Below, piece after piece: positions 18,427 to 28,447 of a stretch of 64,000 bases of DNA; the first letter of the stretch is position 1; every line of letters starts with the position of its first letter. The translations under genes were made by a program, and so were the position numbers. The notes under the pieces are model-generated. The model was not told the DNA's origin. It saw only the letters and a list, made by a program, of their open reading frames with translations, and searched no databases. Origin of the DNA: Flavobacteriaceae bacterium (lineage in GTDB: Bacteria; Bacteroidota; Bacteroidia; Flavobacteriales; Flavobacteriaceae). The DNA is taken from assembly GCA_009886755.1 (NCBI GenBank), contig QXYU01000050.1:1-64000 (forward strand), read 5' to 3'.

Positions 18427-20826
18427 ATGAGTTATCGCATCAAAAAAGTAGCCGTACTGGGTTCTGGCGTAATGGGATCTGGTATTGCTTGTCACTTGGC
18501 CAACGTGGGCATGGAAGTGGTGATGTTGGATATTCTTCCCTTCGATTTGGAGGCTGGAGGAACCAACCTTGCACTTCGCAATCAAGTTGCCAATCAAGCC
18601 TTATCCAAGGCTATAAAATCCAAACCAGCAGCCCTTTTCGACAAGAAGTTTGCCCAACGTATCACGACAGGGAATTTTGAGGATGACTTTGATAAAATAG
18701 CCGATGCCGATTGGATTGTAGAAGTTGTAGTGGAGCGCTTAGATATCAAACAAGCAGTCTTTGAAAAAGTAGAAGCCCATCGCAAGTCAGGCAGTTTGGT
18801 TAGTTCGAACACTTCTAGTATTCCAATTCATTTATTGGCAGAAGGTCGTTCTGCGGAATTCAAAAAGCATTTCTGTGGAACACATTTTTTTAACCCTCCG
18901 CGCTACCTTCGGTTGTTAGAAATTATTCCTATTCCAGAAAGCGATCCCAAGATGATCGAATTTTTCATGGAGTTTGGGGATGTCTATCTAGGAAAACAAA
19001 CGGTTTTGTGTAAAGACACGCCGGCTTTTATCGCCAATCGAATTGGAGTAATGTCCGGTGTGCGTATGATGTCCTTGACACAAGAATACGGAATGTCTGT
19101 GGAAGAGGTAGATGCCATTACAGGTCCTTTAATTGGACGTCCCAAAACAGCTACTTTTAAGTTGCAAGATTTGGTGGGAATTGATACGGGCGAAAAGGTA
19201 ACCAACTTTGTGAGAGACAACGTTCAAGACGATCCCTTTTTTGAGAGTATTAAGGGAGACGCAGATCCTAAGTTCATGACCTACCTGATCGAAAATAAAT
19301 TTTTCGGAAATAAATCAGGAAAAGGATTCTATGATCGCACCAAAAAAAGAGATGAAAAGGGACGCAGTATTATTAATGTCTTAAACCTTGAGACTTTAGA
19401 ATATGCTCCTACCACCCGACCCAAGCTTCCCATTGTAAAAGAAGCCAAGGCCATAGAACAGATGGGCAAACGCTTTCAGTTTTTAATTTCCGGTGAAGGT
19501 CGGGAGTGTCAATTCCTGCGAAATTACTTTGCATCTTTATTGTCCTACACTGCGGACCGTATCCCTGAAATTGCCGATGAGATCTTTTTGGTTGACGATG
19601 CCATGCGTGCCGGTTATGTATGGGACTTTGGTCCTTTCGAGTACTGGGATTTGATTGGCGTTACCGCTGGAATTGAATTGATTGAGTCCTGCGGCTGGAT
19701 CACTCCTGACTGGGTCAAGGAAATGCAGTCCAAGGGAATCGAGCAATTCTATAAATTCGAAAACGGAATCAAAAAATGTTACAGTCTTTCCGCGAAAGCT
19801 TATGAGCCCGTCAAGAGTACTGAAGGGCTGATTATCCTAGATAGCTATCGTGAAAACACTCCCATTCTTAAGAATAGTGAATGTACAGTGCATGATATTG
19901 GCGATGGCGTCATGTGTTTGGAATTCACCAGTAAGAGTAATGCTATTGGAGAAGGAATTGGAAAAGCCATGGTCGAAGCCATTGAAATTGCCGAGCGCGA
20001 CAACTGGAATGGAATTGTTATAGGAAACAATGCCAAGCAGTTCTCTGTAGGCGCCAATCTTATGAATGTAGGGATGATGGCCATGCAAAAGAAATTTGAT
20101 GATTTGAATCAAATGGTCAAAGATTTTCAAGATATCAATATGCGAGTACGGACGTCCAAAATTCCCGTAGTGGTCGCAACCCAGGGCTATGTATTTGGAG
20201 GAGGATGTGAAATTTCCATGCATTGTGATGCGGGTATTTACGCTGCCGAATCCTATATCGGTTTGGTAGAAGTAGGTGTTGGATTGTTGCCGGGAGGTGG
20301 AGGAACCAAAGAATTTGCCCTCCGTGCTTCGGACGCTTTTTTTGAGGGAGATGTGAAAATCCCAACCTTGGTCAGTCACTTTAAGAATATCGCTACAGCA
20401 GCTGTAGGCACCTCCGCAACGGAAGCCTTCAATCTGCACTATCTCCAAGAAGGCAGGGACTTTTTGTGTTACAACACACAACGCAATATCGGAGAAGCCA
20501 AAGCCAAAGTATTGGAGTTGGCTCCTAACTATGTGCCCCCTTCGGTTCGGACTGATATCGAAGTGCTGGGACGTACCGGAATTAGTGCGCTTTATACAGC
20601 CATCAATGAGTTTAAGCTGGGTGGCTATATGTCGGATTACGATGTAGAAATTGCACGTGAAATTGCGCGAGTAATTTGTGGTGGGGATCTCACCAGTCCA
20701 CAGAAAGTCGATGAGCAATATTTATTGGACATTGAGCGCGAAGGATTTTTGACCTTGCTGGGGAATCAAAAAACTCAAGACCGAATCCAGCATATTTTAA
20801 TGTATAACAGACCCCTTAGAAACTAA
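18427..20826 (+). CDS. fadN: 3-hydroxyacyl-CoA dehydrogenase / enoyl-CoA hydratase (FadN type)
   Basis: A 799-aa bifunctional beta-oxidation enzyme: hydration of 2-enoyl-CoA and NAD-dependent oxidation of the 3-hydroxyacyl-CoA. The NAD-binding GSGVMG (12-17) is N-terminal, followed by the 3HCDH C-domain. The enoyl-CoA hydratase domain is C-terminal, with FSVGANL, then GYVFGGGCEISMH and GVGLLPGGGGT. This order (dehydrogenase first) is that of Bacillus FadN/YusL and is the reverse of proteobacterial FadB/FadJ. ATG 18427 directly precedes the Rossmann strand and is preferred over the longer frame at 18376. The thiolase follows 6 nt later. Confidence 0.93.
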   Translation: MSYRIKKVAVLGSGVMGSGIACHLANVGMEVVMLDILPFDLEAGGTNLALRNQVANQALSKAIKSKPAALFDKKFAQRITTGNFEDDFDKIADADWIVEVVVERLDIKQAVFEKVEAHRKSGSLVSSNTSSIPIHLLAEGRSAEFKKHFCGTHFFNPPRYLRLLEIIPIPESDPKMIEFFMEFGDVYLGKQTVLCKDTPAFIANRIGVMSGVRMMSLTQEYGMSVEEVDAITGPLIGRPKTATFKLQDLVGIDTGEKVTNFVRDNVQDDPFFESIKGDADPKFMTYLIENKFFGNKSGKGFYDRTKKRDEKGRSIINVLNLETLEYAPTTRPKLPIVKEAKAIEQMGKRFQFLISGEGRECQFLRNYFASLLSYTADRIPEIADEIFLVDDAMRAGYVWDFGPFEYWDLIGVTAGIELIESCGWITPDWVKEMQSKGIEQFYKFENGIKKCYSLSAKAYEPVKSTEGLIILDSYRENTPILKNSECTVHDIGDGVMCLEFTSKSNAIGEGIGKAMVEAIEIAERDNWNGIVIGNNAKQFSVGANLMNVGMMAMQKKFDDLNQMVKDFQDINMRVRTSKIPVVVATQGYVFGGGCEISMHCDAGIYAAESYIGLVEVGVGLLPGGGGTKEFALRASDAFFEGDVKIPTLVSHFKNIATAAVGTSATEAFNLHYLQEGRDFLCYNTQRNIGEAKAKVLELAPNYVPPSVRTDIEVLGRTGISALYTAINEFKLGGYMSDYDVEIAREIARVICGGDLTSPQKVDEQYLLDIEREGFLTLLGNQKTQDRIQHILMYNRPLRN

Positions 20827-20832
20827 TTCAGC

Positions 20833-22002
20833 ATGGAAGCATATATCGTAAAAGGCTATCGCTCTGCGGTAGGAAAAGCAAAAAAAGGGGGGTTTCGTAA
20901 TTACCGCTCCGATGATCTAGCAGTCGATGTCATTCGGCATTTGGTTGCACAGGTACCTGAATTGGATCCCACAACAGTGGATGATGTTATTGTTGGTTGT
21001 GCCAATCCCGAGGGAGAACAAGGCTTGCAAATTGGTCGATTGATTGGGGCGCGTGCCTTGGGCAAAGAAGTTCCAGGGATTACGATAAATCGCTATTGCG
21101 CCTCCGGATTGGAGTCTATTTCTATGGCGGTTGGAAAAATCAAAGCAGGTTTTGGTCATATTTATGTGGCTGGTGGAACGGAGAGCATGAGTTTATTGCC
21201 CATGACGGGATACAAGCTTTCTCCGAGTTACCAAGCCAATCAAGAAAATATCAACTACCATGTGAGTATGGGAGCGACGGCAGAAGCGGTGGCGGGGAAG
21301 TACAACATCACCCGTGAAGCGGCGGATGCTTTTTCAGTAGCTTCTCATCAAAAAGCAGCCAAAGCCATCGATTCGGGTATTTTCCAAGAGGAAATAGTTC
21401 CAGTAACGATTGAAGAAGTATTTGTAAAAAATGGTCAGCGAAGCACCTCAAGTCACACTGTGATGCAAGATGAGGGTGTGCGTCGAGAAACGTCTATGGA
21501 GGGATTGGGGCGTTTACGTCCCGCCTTTAAACAAGGTGGTGTGGTCACTGCTGGGAATGCGTCACAGACTTCAGACGGCGCGGCATTTACGTTGGTGATG
21601 AGCGAAGAAATGGTCAAGCAATTAGGCTTACAGCCCATTGCTCGCTTGGTTTCTTGTGCCGTTGGTGGCGTAGATCCTTTGTTTATGGGTATTGGTCCTT
21701 GCGTGGCTATTCCTAAGGCTTTGAAACAAGCAGGATTGGCTTTGAATGACATTCAGCAGACGGAACTCAACGAAGCTTTTGCGGTACAAGCCTTAGCCGT
21801 AATTCAAGAAACAGGACTCGATCCAGACACGGTAAATGTCAACGGAGGTGCCATCGCAATGGGGCACCCCCTAGGATGTACCGGAGCCAAGTTGTCTATT
21901 CAACTTCTCAATGAAATGAAACGCAGAGACCAACGCTATGGAATGGTTACGGCCTGTGTGGGAGGAGGACAAGGAATTGCAGGCGTTTTTGAACGATTAT
22001 AG
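20833..22002 (+). CDS. fadA: Acetyl-CoA C-acyltransferase (3-ketoacyl-CoA thiolase)
   Basis: A 389-aa degradative thiolase that cleaves 3-ketoacyl-CoA with CoA to give acetyl-CoA. The nucleophile Cys89 sits in NRYCASGLE, His345 in GGAIAMGHPLGCTGA, and the second active Cys375 in CVGGGQG. Length and motifs are full. It forms the last beta-oxidation step with the upstream FadN. The stop TAG shares its G with the GTG start of the tetR gene, so the three are translationally coupled. Confidence 0.95.
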   Translation: MEAYIVKGYRSAVGKAKKGGFRNYRSDDLAVDVIRHLVAQVPELDPTTVDDVIVGCANPEGEQGLQIGRLIGARALGKEVPGITINRYCASGLESISMAVGKIKAGFGHIYVAGGTESMSLLPMTGYKLSPSYQANQENINYHVSMGATAEAVAGKYNITREAADAFSVASHQKAAKAIDSGIFQEEIVPVTIEEVFVKNGQRSTSSHTVMQDEGVRRETSMEGLGRLRPAFKQGGVVTAGNASQTSDGAAFTLVMSEEMVKQLGLQPIARLVSCAVGGVDPLFMGIGPCVAIPKALKQAGLALNDIQQTELNEAFAVQALAVIQETGLDPDTVNVNGGAIAMGHPLGCTGAKLSIQLLNEMKRRDQRYGMVTACVGGGQGIAGVFERL

Positions 22003-22592
22003 TGAGTTTAAGCGTACGAGAATCCAATAAAAAGAAAATACGGGAGGCGCTCTTTGCCGAGGGTCTCCGCCTGTTTTCCGAAAAGGGGATACAGCATACC
22101 ACAGTTAACGATATTGTACAGGCGGTGGGCATTGCGCGGGGAACTTTTTATAATTATTTTGATGATGTACAGAGCCTTTTTGAGGCTTTGATTGAATCCA
22201 TCAATAGACGGATTCAGGAAAATGTGAAAGAGAATCGAAAAAAAGCAGATTCCATCTACGAGTATTTGTACAGCACGTTTAAAAGTTATTTAGACTTCGT
22301 TTCGGCCCCTCAGATGAAGGAGTTCCACACCAAAAATCAAGCTGCCATTCGGCAAAGCACCTACCAAAGCGATCAGATCCGTTCCGTAATACAAGACATC
22401 AATCGTGACCTCCGAAATGACCCTAATGTCAACGAATTCGATCAGAATTATGAGTTCCTACTTTTGAGTATTATGTTGGTGGGAGCGCCTCCCGAATTAT
22501 TTATCGCCACCCAATCTTCTACGGTTGAATTTACCAGTGAACAGCTGGCCTCTTTTTTAGCCAAGACCTTTCATCGGGTGTTGGTCAAATAA
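22002..22592 (+). CDS. TetR-family transcriptional regulator, probably of fatty-acid degradation
   Basis: A 196-aa TetR-type repressor. The N-terminal HTH has ALFAEGLRLFSEKG, then TTVNDIVQAVGIARGTFYNYF, and the C-terminal helical ligand domain is variable. The start is GTG at 22002 and overlaps the thiolase stop by one base; no in-frame ATG lies before the HTH. Its place at the end of the fad operon suggests it senses acyl-CoA and controls that operon, in the manner of FadR-type TetR proteins. The ligand is inferred only. Confidence 0.88.
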   Translation: MSLSVRESNKKKIREALFAEGLRLFSEKGIQHTTVNDIVQAVGIARGTFYNYFDDVQSLFEALIESINRRIQENVKENRKKADSIYEYLYSTFKSYLDFVSAPQMKEFHTKNQAAIRQSTYQSDQIRSVIQDINRDLRNDPNVNEFDQNYEFLLLSIMLVGAPPELFIATQSSTVEFTSEQLASFLAKTFHRVLVK

Positions 22593-22593
22593 A

Positions 22594-23025
22594 CTACACT
22601 TTCTTTACCACATAGGTCACCACTCCCCAAATTTGTAATTGATTTTCTTCGGTAACTTTGATGGGTTGATAGCGCGGATTTTCCGGCATCAGATAGATGC
22701 AGTCTTTTTCTACTTTTAAACGTTTGACGGTAAACTCCCCGTCGATAAAACAAACGGCAATAGCACTGTTTTCGGGTTCTTGACTGCGATCGATCACCAG
22801 CAAGTCTCCATCATCCAGACCGGCACCTTGCATAGACTGACCCGATACCCGAGCATAGAAGGTAGCCTCCTCATTTTTGACCACTTCTTGATCAATACTG
22901 ATGCGAAGCTCTTTAAAGTCGTCGGCAGGGGAAGGGAAACCTGCGGAAATCCCTTCTTGTACCAAATGAAGCATTTTTCGAGTCGCTGGGTTGGGTTTGA
23001 AAAAAGAAAGGTGGGATTCGCTCAT
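22594..23025 (-). CDS. umuD: UmuD-like S24 self-cleaving protein
   Basis: A 143-aa LexA/UmuD-fold protein. The cleavage region ISAGFPSPADD gives a predicted Ala28-Gly29 site. Catalytic Ser64 (GQSM) and Lys101 (TVKRL) have the same spacing as in E. coli UmuD. After RecA-stimulated cleavage, UmuD' supports the UmuC polymerase in translesion synthesis. It starts 2 nt after the umuC stop, so here umuC comes first in the transcript, the reverse of the E. coli order. The stop is convergent with tetR, 1 nt apart. Confidence 0.93.
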   Translation of the reverse strand: MSESHLSFFKPNPATRKMLHLVQEGISAGFPSPADDFKELRISIDQEVVKNEEATFYARVSGQSMQGAGLDDGDLLVIDRSQEPENSAIAVCFIDGEFTVKRLKVEKDCIYLMPENPRYQPIKVTEENQLQIWGVVTYVVKKV

Positions 23026-23027
23026 GG

Positions 23028-24287
23028 TTACTTTACTTTAATGATATCAGTAAGTGCTGTTGTATATCGTTTGGAAAGGTGCTCTTGGCGCATTTTCCAG
23101 GTACGTTTTAGGTCTTGATTGCCTAGCTTCATCTGGTGGGGGCCGTACCGATGATGGATTTTGTCAATGGCGTACATCAAGGCTTGATGCTTCCCTACAT
23201 GCGATTCAAACAAGGTGAGTTGTCGGGTTTCGGCAGGGGTAAGCCCCAGAGCGATCACCCCTGCTTTTTTATAATGAATGCCTTTTCGAAAAAGGCTTTT
23301 GGCAGCCGTTAAGGCATACTTACTCAGGTCCAGATTGGAATTGGAAGCATAGGGAAGGGTTACGGTACAGCTATTGCGATAGGGGGTAGCTCCTTTTTTA
23401 TGCGGATCGCTGCGTACAAAAACATAGAGTGCGCTGCAGTTGCTACGTTGCTTTCGGAGTTTTTCGGCACAGCTCACGGCAAAGGTAGCCACACGCTCTT
23501 CCAAGTCACCCCATTGACTTACGGTTGTTTCAAAACTTCGCGTGGTGGCAATGGATTTTTTGGGAGGGTCAATTTCTTCCAGTTGGATAAAAGGGAGTCC
23601 TTGGAGATCTTTTTTTAGACGCAGCCCCAAGACACTCATATGGGCTCGTATCCAGTCATCAGGCAAGCGAACAAAATCCAGAGCGGTTTGCAAACCCATG
23701 GCTTCCAAACGCATTTTGTGCTGTCGACCAATTCCCCAAACCTCTCCGATGGCTGTCCATCTCAATGCTTTGATGCGTTTTTCTTCGGTGTCAATTACAT
23801 ATACACCTTGCGTTTTTGCCGTAAATTTTTTAGCAATTTTATTAGCAATCTTAGCCAGTGCCTTGCTAGGCGCTAAGCCCACTGATACGGGAATCCCGGT
23901 CCATTGTTTGACTTGTTTGCGCATTCGGGCGCATTCGACTTTTAGGTCAAAATATTCAAACCCCTTGAATTGTAAAAAAGCTTCGTCGATACTGTAGATT
24001 TCCACATTGGGGGTATAGCGTTTTAGGACAGTCATCACCCGGTGGCTCATGTCCCCATAAAGCGCATAGTTGGAAGAAAACACCTGAATGTTTTGACGCT
24101 TGAACTGGTCTTTATACTGAAACGCTGGCGCACCCATGGGAATGCCCAGGGCTTTGGCTTCATTGCTACGCGCAATGACACAGCCGTCATTATTGGACAA
24201 AATCACAATCGGGCGCCCTTCGAACTGAGGTTGAAAAACCCGTTCACAAGATGCATAAAAGTTGTTACAGTCGACTAAAGCAAACAC
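23028..24287 (-). CDS. umuC: DNA polymerase V catalytic subunit UmuC
   Basis: A 419-aa Y-family DNA polymerase for replication past damaged bases. It has FALVDCNNFYASCERVF with metal ligand Asp6, YSIDEAF with Asp101 and Glu102, the helix-hairpin-helix part AIGEVWGIGRQ, and the C-terminal RTWKMRQEHLSKRYTT typical of UmuC. The start is GTG at 24287; there is no earlier in-frame ATG before the first strand. It is the promoter-proximal gene of the umuC-umuD pair. A hairpin-forming inverted repeat begins exactly at the start codon side. Confidence 0.94.
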   Translation of the reverse strand: MFALVDCNNFYASCERVFQPQFEGRPIVILSNNDGCVIARSNEAKALGIPMGAPAFQYKDQFKRQNIQVFSSNYALYGDMSHRVMTVLKRYTPNVEIYSIDEAFLQFKGFEYFDLKVECARMRKQVKQWTGIPVSVGLAPSKALAKIANKIAKKFTAKTQGVYVIDTEEKRIKALRWTAIGEVWGIGRQHKMRLEAMGLQTALDFVRLPDDWIRAHMSVLGLRLKKDLQGLPFIQLEEIDPPKKSIATTRSFETTVSQWGDLEERVATFAVSCAEKLRKQRSNCSALYVFVRSDPHKKGATPYRNSCTVTLPYASNSNLDLSKYALTAAKSLFRKGIHYKKAGVIALGLTPAETRQLTLFESHVGKHQALMYAIDKIHHRYGPHQMKLGNQDLKRTWKMRQEHLSKRYTTALTDIIKVK

Positions 24288-24327
24288 CTCTCAAAAGTCT
24301 AAAAAAAAGACTAGAAACTTTGAGAGG
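24287..24327. promoter_or_regulatory. Inverted repeat at the umuC 5' end
   Basis: CCTCTCAAA (24287-24295) and TTTGAGAGG (24319-24327) are perfect 9-bp inverted arms. An inner AGTCT/AGACT pair surrounds an A-tract. On the umuC strand the repeat lies immediately before the GTG. It could be an operator for damage control or an mRNA hairpin covering the start. It is not a canonical LexA box. The rest of the 176-bp gap to sucA shows no gene. Confidence 0.45.
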
Positions 24328-24463
24328 ATTGAGGTTATTTGTAAAAAATCACTTTGTTTTTTTAAAAAACCAAGCCCCCCTCTATCCAATTGTGTTATTT
24401 GCACTTTCGGACGCTGCCCCTGTTGGTAAAAGTTGTATTTTTACACTGATTTAGAATTGGCAA

Positions 24464-27220
24464 ATGGATAACTATTCATTTTTAAACGCAGCACACACTG
24501 CATATTTTTCAGAGCTTTATGATCAGTATCTAAAGGAGCCGGATTTGGTGGAGCCCAGTTGGCGTGCTTTCTTCCAAGGGTTTGACTTTGGAATGGAAAA
24601 CGGACAAATTACGGAGGCTGTAGCGGAAGTACCAGAATCCGTTCGGAAAGAGTTTCAGGTAGTAAAACTGATCGATGCTTATCGTTCGCGCGGACATTTG
24701 TTTACCAAAACCAACCCCGTTCGCGATCGAAGAAAATATACACCTACCTTGGCGATTGAGAATTTTGGATTGGCGCAGGCGGACTTAGAAACTACCTTCA
24801 ATGCAGGTTCCATCATGGGAATTGGTCCCTCTTCCTTGGCCAAAATAATCAAACACTTACAAGCGATTTATTGCGAGTCCATTGGGCTGGAGTATATGTA
24901 TATCCGTGACCCTGAAAAAGTCAACTGGATTCAACATCGCTTAAATGTCAATAACAATCATCCGCAATTTGATGCCGATCAGAAAAAACACATTCTGCAT
25001 AAGCTCAATCAAGCGGTGAGTTTTGAGAATTTTTTACACACTAAATATGTAGGTCAAAAACGTTTTTCTTTAGAAGGGGGCGAATCATTGATTCCGGCCT
25101 TGGATGCCGTTATTGAATCTGCTGCAGAGCAAGGTGTCGAAGAATTTGTCATGGGGATGGCCCACCGGGGTCGCCTCAATACACTGACCAATATTTTTGG
25201 AAAATCAGCCAAAGACATCTTTAGTGAGTTTGACGGCAAGGATTATGAAGAGGTCGTTTTTGACGGAGATGTAAAATACCACCTAGGGTGGACTTCCAAA
25301 CGAACAACAGATACTGGGAAGCAAATCAATATGAATATTGCACCCAATCCATCGCACTTAGAAACAGTAGGTGCCGTGGTGCAAGGAATCACCCGTGCCA
25401 AACTCGAAAAACAGTTTGACGGAGACACAACCAAAGTATTGCCCATCTTGGTGCATGGCGATGCGGCGATTGCGGGACAAGGATTGCCTTATGAAATCGT
25501 GCAGATGGCACGACTGAAGGGCTATGGAACAGGAGGAACTGTTCATATTGTGGTCAACAACCAAATTGGATTTACCACCAACTATCTCGATGCACGTTCT
25601 AGTACTTATTGCACGGATGTGGGTAAGGTGACTCTGTCTCCAGTTATGCACGTAAATGCTGATGATGCAGAAGCCGTAGTGCATGCTACGCTGTTTGCCT
25701 TAGATTTCCGAATGACTTTCGGGCGCGATGTGTTTATCGACTTGTTGGGATACCGAAAATATGGACACAACGAAGGGGACGAACCACGTTTTACACAACC
25801 TCAACTGTATAAGTCAATCTCCAAGCATAAAAATCCACGGGATATTTATGCCGAGCAGTTAATGGCGCAGGGAGTGATTGATGCAGATTATATTAAAACC
25901 TTAGAAAAACAGTACAAAGCAAGCCTTGAAGAAGACTTGGAAGATTCTCGAAAAATAGAGAAAACGCTCATTACGCCTTTTATGCATGATGAATGGGAAG
26001 AAATGCCTCGTGTGGATGAATCTACCATGCTGAAGAATGTTCCTACCGCTGTTTCTTCAGATCAATTGGAAGTGGTTGCCAAAACCTTGTCCGAATTGCC
26101 TTCGGATAAAAAGTTTCTGCGCAAAACAGAAAAACTGATTGGGGATCGCAAAAAAATGTTTTTTGAAACCCAAAAGCTCGATTGGGCTATGGGAGAGCTG
26201 CTGGCCTATGGTACCTTGTTGCAAGAGGGACACGGTGTCCGTATTTCGGGGCAAGACGTGGAACGCGGAACTTTTTCACATCGCCACGCGGTACTGAAAG
26301 CAGAAGCCTCCGAAGAAGAACACATTCAACTGAATCATATTTCAGCTGAGCAAGGCAGATTCTCGATATACAATTCGCTTCTTTCCGAGTATGGAGTGTT
26401 GGGATTTGATTATGGTTATGCAATGGCCAGTCCAAACAGTCTGACCATTTGGGAAGCTCAATTTGGGGATTTTTCCAACGGTGCTCAGATTGTAATTGAC
26501 CAGTATATTTCTGCCGCTGAAGACAAGTGGAAAACTCAAAATGGAATTGTTTTGTTATTGCCCCACGGCTACGAGGGACAGGGAGCGGAACATTCCTCGG
26601 GTCGTATGGAGCGTTATCTGCAGTTGTGTGCCAAAGACAACATGTTTATTGCCAATTGTACAACGCCAGCCAATATGTTTCATTTGCTGCGCCGTCAGGT
26701 CAAAGCGCAATATCGCAAGCCTTTGATTGTCTTTACACCTAAAAGCCTGCTGCGTCTACCACAAGCGGTTTCTTCCCCAGAAGAATTTACTTCCGGATAT
26801 TTTCAAACGCTTATCAACGACACAAAAGTAGCAGCGAATAAAGTGACAACGGTTGTTCTTTGTTCGGGAAAATTCTATTACGACCTTGACAAAGCGCGTA
26901 CAGAAAAGAAACGTGAAGATGTTGCCCTCCTTCGTGTGGAGCAACTGTTTCCATTACCGGAAAAAGAAATAGCGTCTGCATTAGCACAATACACCAATGC
27001 GAATGATATCGTTTGGGCTCAGGAAGAACCCCGTAATATGGGAGCATGGGGTTATTTATTGCTTCAGCATTCTGAATCGGCTCGTTGGCGGTGTGCTTCA
27101 CGCCGTCCATATGGTGCTCCGGCAGCCGGAAGTGCGGCTCGTTCCCTAAGAAGACATCAGCAGGTAATCGAATATGTTTTCGATGCCTCTCAAAACAATC
27201 AATTACGAAAGAATAAGTAA
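24464..27220 (+). CDS. sucA: 2-oxoglutarate dehydrogenase E1 component
   Basis: A 918-aa thiamine-diphosphate E1 subunit that decarboxylates 2-oxoglutarate in the TCA cycle and passes the succinyl group to E2. The N-terminal part has AAHTAYFSELYDQYLKEP. The ThDP domain has MGMAHRGRLN, NPSHLE, HGDAAIAGQG and NNQIGFTT, and the C-terminal transketolase-like part has LLPHGYEGQGAEHSS. Length is normal. sucB begins 12 nt downstream; no lpd gene is present here. Confidence 0.96.
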   Translation: MDNYSFLNAAHTAYFSELYDQYLKEPDLVEPSWRAFFQGFDFGMENGQITEAVAEVPESVRKEFQVVKLIDAYRSRGHLFTKTNPVRDRRKYTPTLAIENFGLAQADLETTFNAGSIMGIGPSSLAKIIKHLQAIYCESIGLEYMYIRDPEKVNWIQHRLNVNNNHPQFDADQKKHILHKLNQAVSFENFLHTKYVGQKRFSLEGGESLIPALDAVIESAAEQGVEEFVMGMAHRGRLNTLTNIFGKSAKDIFSEFDGKDYEEVVFDGDVKYHLGWTSKRTTDTGKQINMNIAPNPSHLETVGAVVQGITRAKLEKQFDGDTTKVLPILVHGDAAIAGQGLPYEIVQMARLKGYGTGGTVHIVVNNQIGFTTNYLDARSSTYCTDVGKVTLSPVMHVNADDAEAVVHATLFALDFRMTFGRDVFIDLLGYRKYGHNEGDEPRFTQPQLYKSISKHKNPRDIYAEQLMAQGVIDADYIKTLEKQYKASLEEDLEDSRKIEKTLITPFMHDEWEEMPRVDESTMLKNVPTAVSSDQLEVVAKTLSELPSDKKFLRKTEKLIGDRKKMFFETQKLDWAMGELLAYGTLLQEGHGVRISGQDVERGTFSHRHAVLKAEASEEEHIQLNHISAEQGRFSIYNSLLSEYGVLGFDYGYAMASPNSLTIWEAQFGDFSNGAQIVIDQYISAAEDKWKTQNGIVLLLPHGYEGQGAEHSSGRMERYLQLCAKDNMFIANCTTPANMFHLLRRQVKAQYRKPLIVFTPKSLLRLPQAVSSPEEFTSGYFQTLINDTKVAANKVTTVVLCSGKFYYDLDKARTEKKREDVALLRVEQLFPLPEKEIASALAQYTNANDIVWAQEEPRNMGAWGYLLLQHSESARWRCASRRPYGAPAAGSAARSLRRHQQVIEYVFDASQNNQLRKNK

Positions 27221-27232
27221 ACTCTGTCCATC

Positions 27233-28447
27233 ATGATACTAGAAATGAAAGTTCCTTCCCCAGGAGAATCCATTACCGAAGTTGAAATTGCCCAATGGCT
27301 CGTTGAAGACGGCGACTATGTGGAAAAAGATCAAGCCATTGCAGAAGTAGATTCTGACAAAGCAACGCTTGAATTGCCTGCGGAAGTAAGCGGTACCATT
27401 TCCCTGAAAGCCGAAGAAGGCGATGCAGTAGCTGTTGGACAAATCGTTTGTCATATTGATACGGACGGAGAACCCCAAGCAGGAGCCGCATCCAAAGAAG
27501 TCGATGCTGTACCCGCAACGGCTGCTCCTCAAGCAACCCCTCCGGCTGCCCCTGTGGCGAGTAGTTATGCCACTGGCGCCGCTTCTCCAGCTGCTAAAAA
27601 AATCATTGCAGAAAAAGGATTAGACGCCGGTCAAATTCAAGGGACAGGAAGAGATGGACGTATCACCAAAGCCGATGCTGTGAATGCCAAAGCCGCGATG
27701 GGATCCATTCCTGCCAACGGCAAAAGAGGTGAGGAACGAAAGAAAATGTCCATGCTTCGACGCAAAGTAGCAGAGCGTTTGGTAAGTGTGAAAAACGATA
27801 CCGCCATGCTGACTACTTTTAACGAGGTGGATATGGCGCCTATTTTTGCTTTGCGTAGCGAATACAAAGAAGTATTCAAGGAAAAACACGAGGTAGGACT
27901 GGGCTTTATGAGTTTTTTCACCAAAGCCGTGGTCCGTGCACTGGAACTTTTCCCCGATGTAAACTCTATGATTGATGGCGATCACCAAATCAAATTTGAT
28001 TTTTGCGATATCAGTGTTGCCGTTTCTGGCCCCAAAGGGCTGATGGTACCCGTGGTTCGCAATGCAGAGACGCTTACATTCAAAGAGATTGAGGCCGAAA
28101 TCAAACGATTGGCCATTCGTGCGCGAGACGGACAAATTACCGTGGACGACATGACTGGAGGAACCTTTACCATTTCCAACGGTGGGGTGTTTGGCTCCAT
28201 GCTATCAACTCCGATCATCAACCCTCCGCAGTCGGCAATTCTTGGAATGCACAATATTATTGAACGTCCGGTGGCCATTGAAGGGAAGGTTGAAATTCGT
28301 CCCATGATGTATTTGGCTTTGTCTTATGACCACAGAATTATTGACGGTAGAGAATCTGTAGGTTTCCTAGTGGCAATTAAAGAAGCATTGGAAGATCCTA
28401 TTGCTTTGTTGATGGATAATGATGTCAAATCGGCCTTAGAGCTGTAG
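27233..28447 (+). CDS. sucB: Dihydrolipoyl succinyltransferase (2-oxoglutarate dehydrogenase E2)
   Basis: A 404-aa E2 subunit. It has one N-terminal lipoyl domain with the lipoylated Lys43 in DSDKATLEL, an Ala/Pro-rich linker, the E3-binding domain ([14 protein letters not shown], then [12 protein letters not shown]), and the catalytic domain ending in [11 protein letters not shown] (His367, Asp371). It transfers succinyl from lipoate to CoA. It is co-transcribed with sucA. Its last 12 nt overlap the end of the convergent retropepsin-like gene. Confidence 0.96.
   Translation: MILEMKVPSPGESITEVEIAQWLVEDGDYVEKDQAIAEVDSDKATLELPAEVSGTISLKAEEGDAVAVGQIVCHIDTDGEPQAGAASKEVDAVPATAAPQATPPAAPVASSYATGAASPAAKKIIAEKGLDAGQIQGTGRDGRITKADAVNAKAAMGSIPANGKRGEERKKMSMLRRKVAERLVSVKNDTAMLTTFNEVDMAPIFALRSEYKEVFKEKHEVGLGFMSFFTKAVVRALELFPDVNSMIDGDHQIKFDFCDISVAVSGPKGLMVPVVRNAETLTFKEIEAEIKRLAIRARDGQITVDDMTGGTFTISNGGVFGSMLSTPIINPPQSAILGMHNIIERPVAIEGKVEIRPMMYLALSYDHRIIDGRESVGFLVAIKEALEDPIALLMDNDVKSALEL

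Noticed and set aside
19837-20718. A 293-codon open frame on the minus strand inside fadN
   Set aside because: It lies wholly within the conserved fadN coding sequence, has no recognisable domain, and its length follows from the codon pattern of the sense gene.
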